Assembly (NCBI GenBank): GCA_021521415.1
Contig: JAIQDT010000001.1
Span: 1,860,001 to 1,924,000 of the forward strand
From: Bidens hawaiensis
Lineage: Eukaryota; Streptophyta; Magnoliopsida; Asterales; Asteraceae
Length of the DNA stretch: 64,000 nt
Direction of reading: 5' to 3'
The first letter of the stretch is position 1. The number at the start of each line of letters is the position of its first letter. A program made the translations under genes and the position numbers. This document shows, one piece after another, positions 21,520 to 32,053 of the stretch. The notes under the pieces are model-generated. The model ran no database searches and was not told the DNA's origin. It saw nothing but the letters and a program-made list of their open reading frames with translations.

Positions 21520-22388
21520 TGAAGAAACACTAAATGTCTTCGGCAGATTACGGATAATCTTAGGGTTAAGTAGATGCTTCCCACGAGGGTTAGGTCCGGC
21601 AAAGATGGTTATTCTTCTCGACCTGCAAAACAGACACCGTGAACTCGTCACTGAGAAGGGGGGGGGGGGGTTCCTCCTTGTGACCACCCTCCGGCGTGAG
21701 AATCAGACTAGATTGCTCTGAATATAAGTGTATATTGAGAGAAATAGCTAGAGAGAAGATAAGATGATCATACCGTTCCAAGGTGTTGGAGTATTTATAG
21801 CCGAAGGTAGGTTTCCAAGCAGGTACGGCCAGCTGTATATAATATTCCTTTTCCACCAACTACGGGCTACGTACGTGCCACGATGGGAGTTGGTGGGTAG
21901 GCAGCGGCTGATAGTGACATTTTGTACTGGAGCGTGCTCCTCCTCGTACTATTGTCGGTGAGCTGTCACCATGTGATTGGTTCATGGGCTTCTTTTGTCA
22001 GATCTTGTCTATTTTGTCAATACCTTGGCATGTATAGTACAAAAGATCTTCCAGAAGCGTACGGACTGGCTCTTTTGGGCGGGAATATTCCCGCCTTGCT
22101 CATTCTTTCCTCAGGTGACATTGCTGAAGTATGAGTTAGTGCCTTATGCGTGTAGCCTTACTGTTAGTGCGGGTAGCCTTCCTTCTTGGCTTGTACCCAC
22201 AGCTGCGGGAACAGGTAGGGTACTGTACCAAGGGAGGCTTTCCTGCGGGAACAGCTGGCTTACTGCGTGTAAGGTCTTCATCTCTGAGCATGGTGGGTCC
22301 TGCGGAACCAGCTGGTCTTTGCGCAGACGTACCTCTTCAAGGTGTGTCTTGTGGGTCCAACTGGGCTTTGCGGGGACCTACCTCTTCA
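21520..22388 (-). repeat. 3' LTR of Tat1, copy B (869 bp)
   Basis: Same ends as copy A (TGAAGAGG at 22388 and TCTTCA at 21520, minus strand). The 5-bp length difference is mostly a longer G run near 21659. The polypurine tract GGACTTGGGGGACC lies at 22389-22402. The TATA box of the LTR reads on the minus strand around 21789-21801. Confidence 0.85.
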
Positions 22389-23288
22389 GGTCCCCCAAGT
22401 CCATTGTTCTTCTCATAAATTGTTAATAAGTGAGGTGAACTTTTGGACTTTAAGCAAGAGGTTTTAAAGAGGGGTTTTTGTTTTTTAAGGTTTTCCGTGG
22501 GAATTCTTCCCGCAGTTTTCCTAATGTCACTTGCAGAAATTCCCGACTTTTCTGCCTGATATTTGGTTATGATGCGGGTAGGTGTTTAACCTCTTCGCAA
22601 GTCGGGAGCGTTGAGTTTCACTTGTATAGATTCTTCACGAGGTTTTGGTAGTTTTGGACATAGTGATCAGTTATGTTAAACCACCAATTCCACCTTGAAG
22701 CTTCAAACAATCTAGTTCTCAACGTTCCCGCCATGCGGAGGTGTTATTTCCCTTTCCGCAAGCATGGCCCATAAGATCCTTCTTGGGTTCAATTCCCTGC
22801 AAGTGCTGAGTATGTGAAGGGTTTCGCCTTGACACTGTACCCGCATTTGTCTTACGGTTCCTTGTTTTCCAAGGTATCTTGGCTTCAATTCCCTGCAAGT
22901 GCTAAGTATGTGAAGGGTTTCGCCTTGACACTGTACCCGCACTTGTCTTATGGTTTCTTGTTTTCTAAGGTAAGGGGGTATATTCCCTCTTATTTTTGAA
23001 TCTTTTTGAATCTCTGAAATTCGAAGAGTTGGTGAAAGGATAAGGACAGTCCAAACGGCTGAAGGGACGTTGGCGTCTTCTGACGGTTTCAGGACGTGCA
23101 GGAAGTTATGACGACGTGACAGCATGTGGTCAATCAGGACGCTTTTTCAGGAGCGTGGGCGCGAGTTTCATGTCACGCGCCATCCTGACACCTGTTGCCA
23201 GCTTGCTTTATCCACACGTGTCGCCGTTTCATTGCACCTGCGCTCTCTCTCTCCTCCGCATTAAATTCATTGCATTCATTACGATGAG

Positions 23289-23295
23289 TATATAA
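23289..23295 (+). promoter_or_regulatory. TATA box of the Tat1 antisense gene, copy B
   Basis: TATATAA lies 124 bp before the ATG at 23419, identical in context to 9902-9908. It sits between the 3' LTR and the gene, on the strand opposite to gag-pol. Confidence 0.6.
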
Positions 23296-23418
23296 GGGGG
23301 TAGAGGGTGCATCTCATCCCATACCTTCACTTCACTCTTCTTTCCCTTTTAAGTGATTTCTGGTGAATACTTATCTTTTCCGTCGAGCATTCTCCTGAAA
23401 TCGCTCTTTATCTAAAAA

Positions 23419-26274
23419 ATGTCGTCTTCTACTCATGATCCCGAGGTAAACGTCGAGGAGTCCGATGTATACCTCGAGAACCCGACGTCCACGTCTGATA
23501 AGGACGATAAGAGTACTGCTGGCGAGTGCCAGTGTACTCTTTCTATCGATTTATACCACTATATCGTCAAGAAGTTCATGCTCGAGCCTTATGAGCCTGA
23601 GTTTTCGGAGCCCCACCAGACGGTGTATGATGCCCCTAAGGGCAAGATAGGGGTTTACGCCTCGTTCTTCATATATGGGAATCTCAGATTCCCATTAACG
23701 AAGTTCGTATACCGTGTTTTGGAGAAACACGGTGTACACTTGACGGAGGTGCACCCGATGGCGATTGCTAAGGTTCGCCATTTTGAATGGGTGTGCTGCA
23801 TTCTGGACATCGAGCCCCGCGTTGACCGCCTGATGACCTTCTACTCCTGGAGGTGCATCCAGGGTTGGTATACCCTGGTTACTTGGATCAAGGGGTTGAC
23901 GATTTGCGCTACCGAGCGTAGTCTTCGTTCTTGGAAGCGGGAGTTTTTCTTCATCTCCGCTCGCGTCGTCCCCATCGTGATGACGTTCAAGAACGGGAGG
24001 GCGCTCCCTAACCTTCACGCCTCCAATTACCAGGAGGCGGAGTGGTTCGCCAAGATCTCCCAGATCCAGACTCCGGTTTATCGCTTCGCGGAGTCTGGGA
24101 TGGTGATGCTCGGGATGAGCCGCGTGTGGAAGGATGCTGGGTCTGGGACGCCGCAAATACCCGTCGTCCTTGAATACGGTTTGAGCTCTATTCCTTACGG
24201 TATGCTCCATTTTTTGTGTTGGTTTAGGGTTTTTCTTCTAACATTATCTTTTTTATTTCAGAGGGGAACGACCTGCAATCGCTCTTGCATCCGCGGGAGA
24301 CTGGTGGTCCCGCACGGTTGGGTACTCGTGATCTTGACGAGAACGAGTTGCCCATCTTGGAGAAAACTGCGGATAGGTTCGTAGAAGTCTATCCGGCAGG
24401 TCATGAGATCCTAAGCGCCACTCAGCCAGGTAATAAGTTCTTCTATCCTCGTCCTCTTCATGCTCAAACTTCTGCTGGAATTCCTCTGATTTTGTCATAT
24501 TCTGATGAGGAATCTGCAGATGGGCCCTTCTTTGTGAGGAAGAAGAAGGCTGCTGGCGGGAAGGGCAAGGCGAAGGTTGCTTCCGTCGTCGACCTGGGGA
24601 ATCAGTCTGATTCCGAGACTGAGAGTTAGGAGGCGGCGGGGAACCTTATGGTGGTGGCGAGACCCTTGTCTCAGAGGTTGAGACAACTGTCGCTTCCGAG
24701 CCACCAAACGTTGTGACTGAGACTTGCGTGAAGAGGCCAGTCCCATCGGGTCTATCTTCACCTGTTAGGTCTTTCAGGATCAAGAAAGCCAGTAAGTATA
24801 TTTTTTGTTCATCTTTTCCGCATTTCCTTCCGCCTTTGTTTTAATATCTTCTCTTCATGCAGGAGTGGACTTATCCGCTTTTGAGAGCGGTGCGGGAGGG
24901 AGCAGTTCAGGACACACGACGGTAGGTTTGGTCAACCTATCCGAGGTGATGACCCAGGCGGCTGCGCCTGTTTCCGGTGCTGGTTCAGTTGCTCATACTG
25001 TTGAAGCAACTGTTCCAGTTATGACGTCATCTCCGCCGGCCGTCAGTGCCATCTTTACCATATCCTTCACTGGGCCGACAGTGACTTTTTCTGCGAGCTC
25101 CTCCGCAGCGGCGACCACGGTTGTGAGTTCATCTCCAATGAGTTCACCTCCGATGGTCTCTACCACGGTGGCTTCTACGATGCCCCCTCCAGTGTCAGCG
25201 ACTACCTCTTCCATGGCCGGTTCTTCAAGTATGTTTGGGGTTGGGACCTCTAGACTTACCTCTGTTGAGGGGGTCCAATCTTTGCCTCCTTCCCATCTCC
25301 TTGACCTTTTGGATGGATATCCTCTAGGTTCGGGTGATGGGTTTGGCGGCTACTGGCCTGTTACCGACCCTACATGTGCATGGGGTTATTTTGGCCTATT
25401 ATCCATTTTTATTAATTTTTTCCTAACTGTTTTTTTTTTGCAGTTTCAGATTCCAGTGAGGTGTATGCTCCACGGTGGAATATCCGCTGGGGAACGACCC
25501 TCCGGACGGCTGCTGACTGCGTCGACTGGGCGCGCCATGCCGCCCCAAGCGGTGCGTTGGGGGAGGCAATGGCTAGCTACCAAGAGGGCAGGTTGTCCAA
25601 TGAGCTCCGAATCCTCCTTGCCCGGATGCAGCCGCGCGTCGAGTTACTTTGTCGTGAAAACGACAAGTTAAAGACTGCGCGTAGCCTGGAAGTGGCTCAG
25701 GCGCGAGCATTGCGGGAGGAGAACAAGAGGCTTGCTTCCACCGCTGCGGAGAAGGAGAAGGCCTTCAAGGACCTTGAGGTCGAGATTCAGGCCAGGCATG
25801 AGGCCCGTTCCAAGGCTACCCAAGCTGTTAACGAACAGCTTAGGTTGGCCAAGGAAACTGCGCGTAATGCGACCGAGAGGGCCACCAAAGCTGAAGCCGT
25901 TGCTGAGCCTCTGCGCACTGAGAACGAAGAGCTCAAAGCCAAACTAGAGAAGCTTCAGCAGGCTCATGATGCTTTGGCTTTAGAAGATGCCAAGAAGCTC
26001 CAAGAGCTTCTGGATCAGAAGGGTATGCTTGATCGCACTGAGCGCAAGCTTAAGGGCGTTGAAGAGGCTGCTGCAAAGGATGTGTTGTTTGCCAACCTCA
26101 ACAAGAATGAAGCCGAACGCGCCCGCGATCAAGCTCAAGCTACCCTTCAAGAGGCTCTGACAAATAAGGAGTGGCTTCTGCGAGAAGCGTTGCCTCAGGT
26201 ATGCATAGCTCCATAATCTTTTTTTTTTTTTTTTTTTTTTTTTTTGCTTTACGCTTTTCTTTATACTTAGAAAA

Positions 26275-26334
<60 letters not shown>

Positions 26335-26684
26335 TGTAGGTTGTGCATCAGATTTTCGCGAACACATCTTATGACGATGCCATGAGTGCAACCCTCAACG
26401 CTTGTCATGAGGACGGGGAGAAGGCTGGTTTCCTGCTTGGTCTAGGATTTGCAGAGAAGGACATCCCGCCTTCCAACTTTCCTTTACACGATGTAGACAC
26501 TGAAGCTGCCTACGACCAAGCTGTGAACCAGTATGCTGCCTTCCCGCATCCGCTTGTGGAGAAGGTGAACGAAATTGCGGCTGCTGATGACGGGCTAGCT
26601 GTTCTCAAAGCTTTCCTTGAACCGCCACAGCCAACTGATGGTGCGGGTTCAAGTGGGTTTGGAGGGAGTGGTCCCGAAGCTTGA
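23419..26684 (+). pseudogene. Antisense five-exon gene of Tat1 (Transposase_28-type N-terminus, coiled-coil C-terminus)
   Basis: Five exons with GT-AG introns and matching phases: 23419-24199, 24262-24791, 24863-25375, 25444-26198 and 26340-26684. Exon 1 carries the domain known as putative gypsy-type transposon (PF04195), with APKGKIGVYASFF, GNLRFPLTKFV, VRHFEWVCCILDIEPRVDR and SWKREFFFI around residues 70-190. Exon 2 is charged and basic. Exon 3 is Ser/Thr/Val/Pro-rich and ends GYPLGSGDGFGGY. Exon 4 encodes a ~200-residue Ala/Glu/Lys coiled coil (ENDKLKTARSLEVAQARALR and on). Exon 5 holds a short domain (DAMSATLNACHEDGEKAGFL) ending GGSGPEA. A TAG at 24627-24629 and a frame change near 24630 break exon 2; otherwise it reads through. 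Tat2 carries the same gene, so it belongs to the element. Function unknown. Confidence 0.85.
26221..26339 (+). repeat. Poly-T and (TA)n tract in intron 4 of the antisense gene
   Basis: A ~25-base T run (26220-26245) and a ~50-bp TA microsatellite (26280-26330) lie in the last intron and end in TTTTTGTAG, the splice acceptor. The Tat2 intron lacks both, so they expanded here. ORFs crossing this tract on either strand are artefacts. Confidence 0.8.
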
Positions 26685-27239
26685 ACCTTGAGATCCCTTC
26701 CAACCGTTAGGATAGATTTGTATTTTTGTAGGCGGATAGATACCTAGCCATTCTTGTAATGTTTGAATTTTTATTGTGAATATAAATATTTTGTTAACGC
26801 CTTGCCTTGTAAACATTATATGATTTTCTCATGCATATTTTAGTTTAACTTAGCAATTTTCTAAGTGTTTTGAATAAGTTAACCTTTCAACGCGTGTTGG
26901 GTAATAGGTTAATGTTCTGTTTCCTCTATCATGATTGTACGGGTAGAACTGTCACTTTCACTTAGTAGGATGATCAAACTTTACCTATATCTGACCTGCG
27001 TGAAGGTTTTCCTCATCTTCTCCTTAGAAATATTTACTGTTTTTGTGTTTATGCGGGTTGTGCCGCTTTCCACACGCAACGACTTACTTCCTCCCATACT
27101 TATTTATGCGGTGAATACCGGCATATCAGTGTGGTCAGTTCATAAGTATAAAGGTAAGGCTATCAACACAATGTGATAAAGGAGAATCATTTCCATTAGA
27201 AGTGGCTCTAGGCCTTTTCTTTACAAGTTTGGAATTGAT
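26685..27239. other. Convergent 3' region between antisense gene and pol of Tat1
   Basis: The 3' ends of the antisense gene (plus) and of pol (minus) face each other here. AATAAA-like signals are not certain; TTGTGAATATAAATATTTTG near 26775 could serve. The segment 26860-27160 is a single copy of the unit that is amplified in tandem in Tat2 (61095-61905); read on the minus strand it shares CTTCACGCAGGTCAGATATA and GGTAAAGTTTG words. No gene. Confidence 0.65.
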
Positions 27240-30200
27240 CTACATGTAACATTTGCGTAATTGAGCTCCATTCCATGTTCTTGGGATGGGGGTGCCATCG
27301 AGCCTTTCGAGCCGGTATGCGCATTTTCCCAAAACTTCTTTAATGATGTATGGCTCTTCCCAGACCGGGGCCAGCTTTCCTGGGCGCTCTTGGTTCGAAG
27401 CCTCGTTGTTACGCAGTATGTAGTCTCCGACATTGAAGTTGCAGAGTTTTACCCGCGTGTTGTAGTACTTTTGCATTTGTCGCTTGTAGTTCTCTTCACG
27501 CGCTGCGGCTAAGTCTCTGCGTTCTTCGGTTAGCATAAGGTCTAACCGTCTTTCCGCATCATTGTCTTCTGGTTGAGTTATGACTCTTGGTGAGGGTAGG
27601 CCAATTTCGACCGGGACCATGGCTTCAGTGCCATAGGTGAGGCTGAACGGGGTTTCGCCCGTGCTTGCCTTTTTTAGCGTTCTGTTCGCCCAAAGGACAT
27701 GTGGAACTTCGTCCACCCAGCCGGATCTATGCTCCAAGAGTCTTTTCTTTATGCCGTCGACGATGCTCTTGTTTGCTCTTTCCACCTCACCATTACCCTG
27801 TGGGTGTGCCACTGAGGTAAAGGTGTGGGTGATTTGAAGTTCTTTCAGCCACTTTCGTAGCTTCTGGTCAGCAAAGTTGGTGCCGTTATCGCTCACCAAA
27901 TTCTGTGAAAGTCCAAAACGACAAATAATAAATTCCCAAATAAATTTTTTGATATCTTTTGCGGTTGTTTGGGCTAAGGGTTTTGCTTCTATCCACTTGG
28001 TGAAGTAGTCGATGGCTACCACTAGGAGCTGAACGTTCCCTGCTGCTGTGGGAAATTGGCCTGTCACATCGATGGCCCACTTCTGAAATGGCCATGAAGA
28101 AGTGACTGGAACAAGTTCGTTCTTCGGGCGATGCGTGTTGGGTGCGTAGAGCTGGCAGGACCTACATTTTCTGATGTAGGCCAGCGCATCCGTATGCATC
28201 CCCGGCCAAAAATATCCCGCGTTGTTTAGCTTAGCTACAACTGCGCGTGGACCTGCGTGTACTCCACAGATGCCTTCGTGAACTTCCCTTAGGAGGTAAT
28301 CGGCATCTTGGTCGTCAACGCATCTGAGGAGTGGGCCAAGAAAGTTACGCCTGTAAAGTATGTCATCAACAAATTGATAGTTCAGTGATTTACAGCGTAT
28401 CTTTCTTGCCTGTGTCTTTGACTCTGGTAGTATACCCGCCGCAAGGTAATTTATGATTGGTGTCATCCATGTTTCCGTGCCGGTTTGGATGACACAAATT
28501 TCCTTGTGCGGGATTAATGGTGCTCCAAGGAGTTCAACGCGGATGTCCTTTCCCAAGTGGGTGAAGGCTAACGATGCAAGCTTGCTTAACGCATCCGCAG
28601 ATTTGTTTTCGCTTCGCTTGATGTGCATAACTTTGCAATCGTTGAAATCGCGCATAAGGATTTTTGCTTGTGCGAGGTACAAGACCATTGTGTCGTTCAC
28701 GGCCGTGTACGTCCCGTTTATTTGGTTGGCTACTAACATGGAATCCACGTGGGCTTCCAAGTTTTTCACCCCCATCTTACGCGCAATTCTTAATCCGGCC
28801 AAGAATGCTTCGTACTCCGCTTCGTTATTCGTACTTGAGAAATCCAGCCGAATAGCGTAAGTGTACTCTTGGTCTGCTGGGTTAGTTAGTTTCAACCCTG
28901 CGCCTGAACCCTCGTTGTTGGCTGCTCCATCAGTATAGAGTCGCCAGACATCATCAATGTCCTGTGCTGGAGAGGGTTGAGCCTCTTCCTGGCACTCTTT
29001 TTCCCGCGAAGCGGGGACTTCTGCGATAAAGTCGGCCAAGACCTGGCCTTTTATGGCTGGTCTTGGCTTGTACTTTATCGCGTATTCTCCCAATTCAATT
29101 GCCCATTTGGCTAGGCGCCCTGACAACTCGGGTTTGCCTAGAACGTTTGCAAGTTTGAAGTTGGTGAGAATGGTGATTGGGTGGCCTTGGAAATATCGTC
29201 TTAGCCTGCGTGAAGCCTGTACAAGCGCTAAGACTAATTTTTCCAGGGTAGAGTACCGGGTTTCTACGTCTGTTAAAACGCGGCTAACATAGTAGATGGG
29301 CATCTGGATGCCTTTTCGTTCTACTAGTAAGACTGCCCCGGTTGCTCTGTCTGTGGCGGAGAGGTAGAGAATTAATTCCTCCCCCACTTCTAGTGCTGTG
29401 AGTGTTGGGAGTTCGATCAAGCGTGACCGAATCTCTTGAAAAGCTGCTTCCGCTTCTGGTGTCCAGTGGAAGTGCGTTTTTTTCAAGCAATTTCTCAATG
29501 TTGACATGAATGGGAACGACCTATCTGCATGGTTTGCCAAAAAGCGGTTAAGTGCGACTAGTCATCCATTCAGTGTCTGAGCCTGTTTGATGGTAGTAGG
29601 TGATTTCATTTTCATAATGGCTTCGACCTTTTCAGGGTTCGCTCTGAAGCCATCTTTGGTGACGATGACTCCTAAGAACTTCCCTTCTTCCATCCTAAAG
29701 GAACACTTGCTCGGGTTGAGCTTCATGTTTATCCGTCTGAGCGTGTTGAAAGTTTCTTCGATGTCTTTCAACATCGCTTATGGCTCAAGGCTTTTGATGA
29801 CCAAGTCATCCATGTAAACTTCCAAGTTCCTCCTGATTTGGGCATGGAACTCTTTGTCCATCAGGCGTTGGTATGTGGACCCGGCATTCTTAAGTCCGAA
29901 TGGGATCATTTGATAACAAAATGTGCCATCAAGCGTCCGAAATGCGGTTTTGTCCTGATCGTCAATGGCCATGTGGATTTGATGGTATCCCTTATACGAA
30001 TCAAGGAAGCATTTAAGGCGAAACGGTGCTAACGAATCTACCTTAAGGTCAATTTCGGGTAACGGGTAACAATCCTTGGGGCATGCTTTGTTTAGGTCTT
30101 TGAAGTCTATGCACATGTGACATTGTTTGTTGGATTTCGGTACCATGACGGGATTTGCAACCCATGTTTGATATTTACTAACGCGTACGATGCCTGCGTC

Positions 30201-31315
30201 AAGGAGTTCCTTGACTTGGGTTCTACATGCGTTAGCCTGTTCCGCACCCATTACGCGACGCTTTTGTATGACTGGCGTAAAAGCCAGGTCACATTTGAGC
30301 TTATGCTCCGCCTTACTTCGGGGTACACCAGTCATGTCAGCTGGTGTCCACGCGAAGATGTCAGCATTTTTTTGCAATAAGCGTTTGAGTAAGGTGCGTG
30401 TGGGATTAGTGATTGTTGGGCCAATGGTGACGGCTTGGTCAGGGTATTTGCCATTGAAGGCCCATTCTTCTGGCTCGGTAATGGTCGGTTTAGCCATCTT
30501 TGGTTTGGGTTTAGATGAGACAGATGCGATGCAAACCTGGGGAATACCCGTGATCATCGCGACACCCTCAGCTGTTGGCCATCCCATCATGCCATGGACC
30601 GAAGACACCACGGCATTAAATCTTGCCATCCCATCTCTCCCGAAGAGAATGTCGTATGTGTGGTGTGGCTTCCTCATTACGACGAAGTCCACGTCTTCTG
30701 TGCGGGAGTATTTCCCGTCCGTGAGAGTGACGGGGAAAGATAGGATACCCAAGGGGGTGTTTGTGCTGCCGTCAAACCCTTCCATCGAGGTGTAAACCGT
30801 TTCTAGGCGTTCTTTGTCTACGTCGTCTAGCTTGTCGAAGAACTGCCTATACATGACCGTTGACGAAGCGCCGTTATCAGCAAGAGTGCGGGAGGTGATG
30901 TAGTGCCCCAGCTGGCTTTTAATGACTATGGGGCCTTCTTTGTTGGGCCCTCCTGGCACAGGCGGGAAGCGCACTTCAGCTTCCTTCCACGCACTCGGCT
31001 CTGTTCGTCGTTTTCTTCCTCTGACGCTGCCATGAACCATGTGAATGCTGATGTCGACGGGCTTTCGTCCGTTGCCCTTGTACCGATTGTCGTTCCTCCC
31101 TCCGTTTTTGATCGACGCCACGAGGTGTGTAAGTTTTCCATCTTTGACAAATGTTTCGACAATATCCTTTAAAGATGTACATTCCTATGTGGTGTTGCCT
31201 TTGGTCCCGTGGAAGTCACAGAATTTGCTTTGATCAGCGTTATGACGCTGTCGGATTATTGGAGCCTTTGGCCATGGGAGTTTCTCGGCCATGACGCTTT
31301 TGGCAAGTTCATGTA
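27240..31315 (-). pseudogene. gag-pol: Tat1 gag(3' end)-pol polyprotein, one frame broken by three stops
   Basis: From 31315 down to TAG at 27240-27242 everything is in one frame, stopped only at 31185-31187 (TAG), 29778-29780 (TAA) and 29562-29564 (TGA). Order: gag C-terminus with a CDFHGTKGN zinc-knuckle-like start; protease with ADNGASS (in place of the usual DTG/DSG); RT with YMDDLV near the second stop; an RNase H whose first catalytic motif is degenerate; an archaeal-type RNase H with YTDGAANNEGSGAGL, HVDSMLV and KSADALS; and integrase. From the Met at 29540 the integrase zinc residues are H421, H428, C459 and C462, and the triad is D491, D551 and E587 with the classic 35-residue D-E gap. 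RNase H duality places it in Tat. The lack of frameshifts suggests modest age; all three stops could come from C-to-T changes. Confidence 0.92.
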
Positions 31316-32053
31316 GGGTTGTGTAATATGTGCAAGCACTCTTGTTAATTAGAATGGATTTCTTGACTGTGTAGGGGTATCTTGGCATGTGTAGGCCTAT
31401 GTAGGTAACCAGTTTGTATAATATGGGTCAATGTTTTTCTAATTTGAGTATTATGTGTTGGGGTATCTTTGCATGTGTAGCTCTTCATAGTCACTAGAAA
31501 TTGTTTAAACTTAGCAATATAAAAATATTAAACCAACTTTTAAAGGATTTTAGGTATTTAGTCTGACCATGTGTAAAATCAATGTCTTTTATAACATAAT
31601 AGAATTTATGTGCAGACAAAAAAAAATCTTAAAGTAAATGTATGTGATCTAATGATATCAAAAAAATTGATAAAACAAGATTATTTGGATAATCAACAAA
31701 GTCAATTTGGTAAAACAAAAAAAAATGAGATGGATTGATTTGGAAAATATTGAACGATTATTAAAAAAACGATAAATATATAAAAAGAACATTTTGGAAA
31801 TGATAAATAATGCAGAATCGATAAAATAAAAGAAACAATCTTAGGATTAGAAACCTTTATAGTTTAATACTTACCAAAATAAAACAATTTGAGCATTTAC
31901 AAATATACCCTTCTAATATTTTAAAGATAAATTAAAAAGAAAAATATTTAATTGGTTGGAATGACTTCTCGCACTTCTCGTAATAATCTCATTTCTCTCC
32001 TGAACTTAACCCTACATATATATATATATATATATATGTATAAGGGTGGGTTA
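31316..32053. other. AT-rich flank right of truncated Tat1
   Basis: Starts GTTGTGTAATATGTGC, nearly the same words as the flank left of the Tat1 LTR (TTTGTGTAATATGTGCC at 8106 and 21487). AT-rich sequence with a (TA)n tract at 32014-32037 follows. An ACTTCTCGCACTTCTCG word at 31966-31982 also occurs near 4056 and 17456. I see no gene. Confidence 0.5.

Larger units (their letters stand above)
10937..24323. repeat. Copy B of the tandem segmental duplication, enlarged by a solo LTR
   Basis: This is the second copy of the unit, 13,387 bp against about 11.1 kb in copy A. The extra length is the 2,294-bp solo LTR at 15127-17420 plus its 5-bp target duplication, offset by small microsatellite and indel changes. 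The alignment offset is 11,100 before the solo LTR and about 13,387-13,400 after it. After 24323 the sequence continues into the rest of Tat1, so copy B keeps the original right-hand context and copy A is the one cut short at 10936. Confidence 0.95.
21520..31315 (-). mobile_element. Tat1: Ty3/gypsy Tat-type element with antisense gene, 5'-truncated
   Basis: Read on the minus strand, gag 3' end, protease, reverse transcriptase, RNase H, a second (archaeal-type) RNase H and integrase occupy 31315-27240. An oppositely transcribed spliced gene (23419-26684), the polypurine tract and the 3' LTR (21520-22388) follow. A second, archaeal-type RNase H is the known hallmark of the Tat clade. An antisense ORF between integrase and the 3' LTR, and tandem repeats there, recall the Retand/TatIII group. 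The 5' LTR, primer site and most of gag are absent: homology stops near 31315, where AT-rich flank begins. It cannot be autonomous. Confidence 0.88.

Noticed and set aside
28453..30795. Several plus-strand ORFs opposite pol (up to 201 codons)
   Set aside because: Shadows of the well-supported minus-strand gag-pol.
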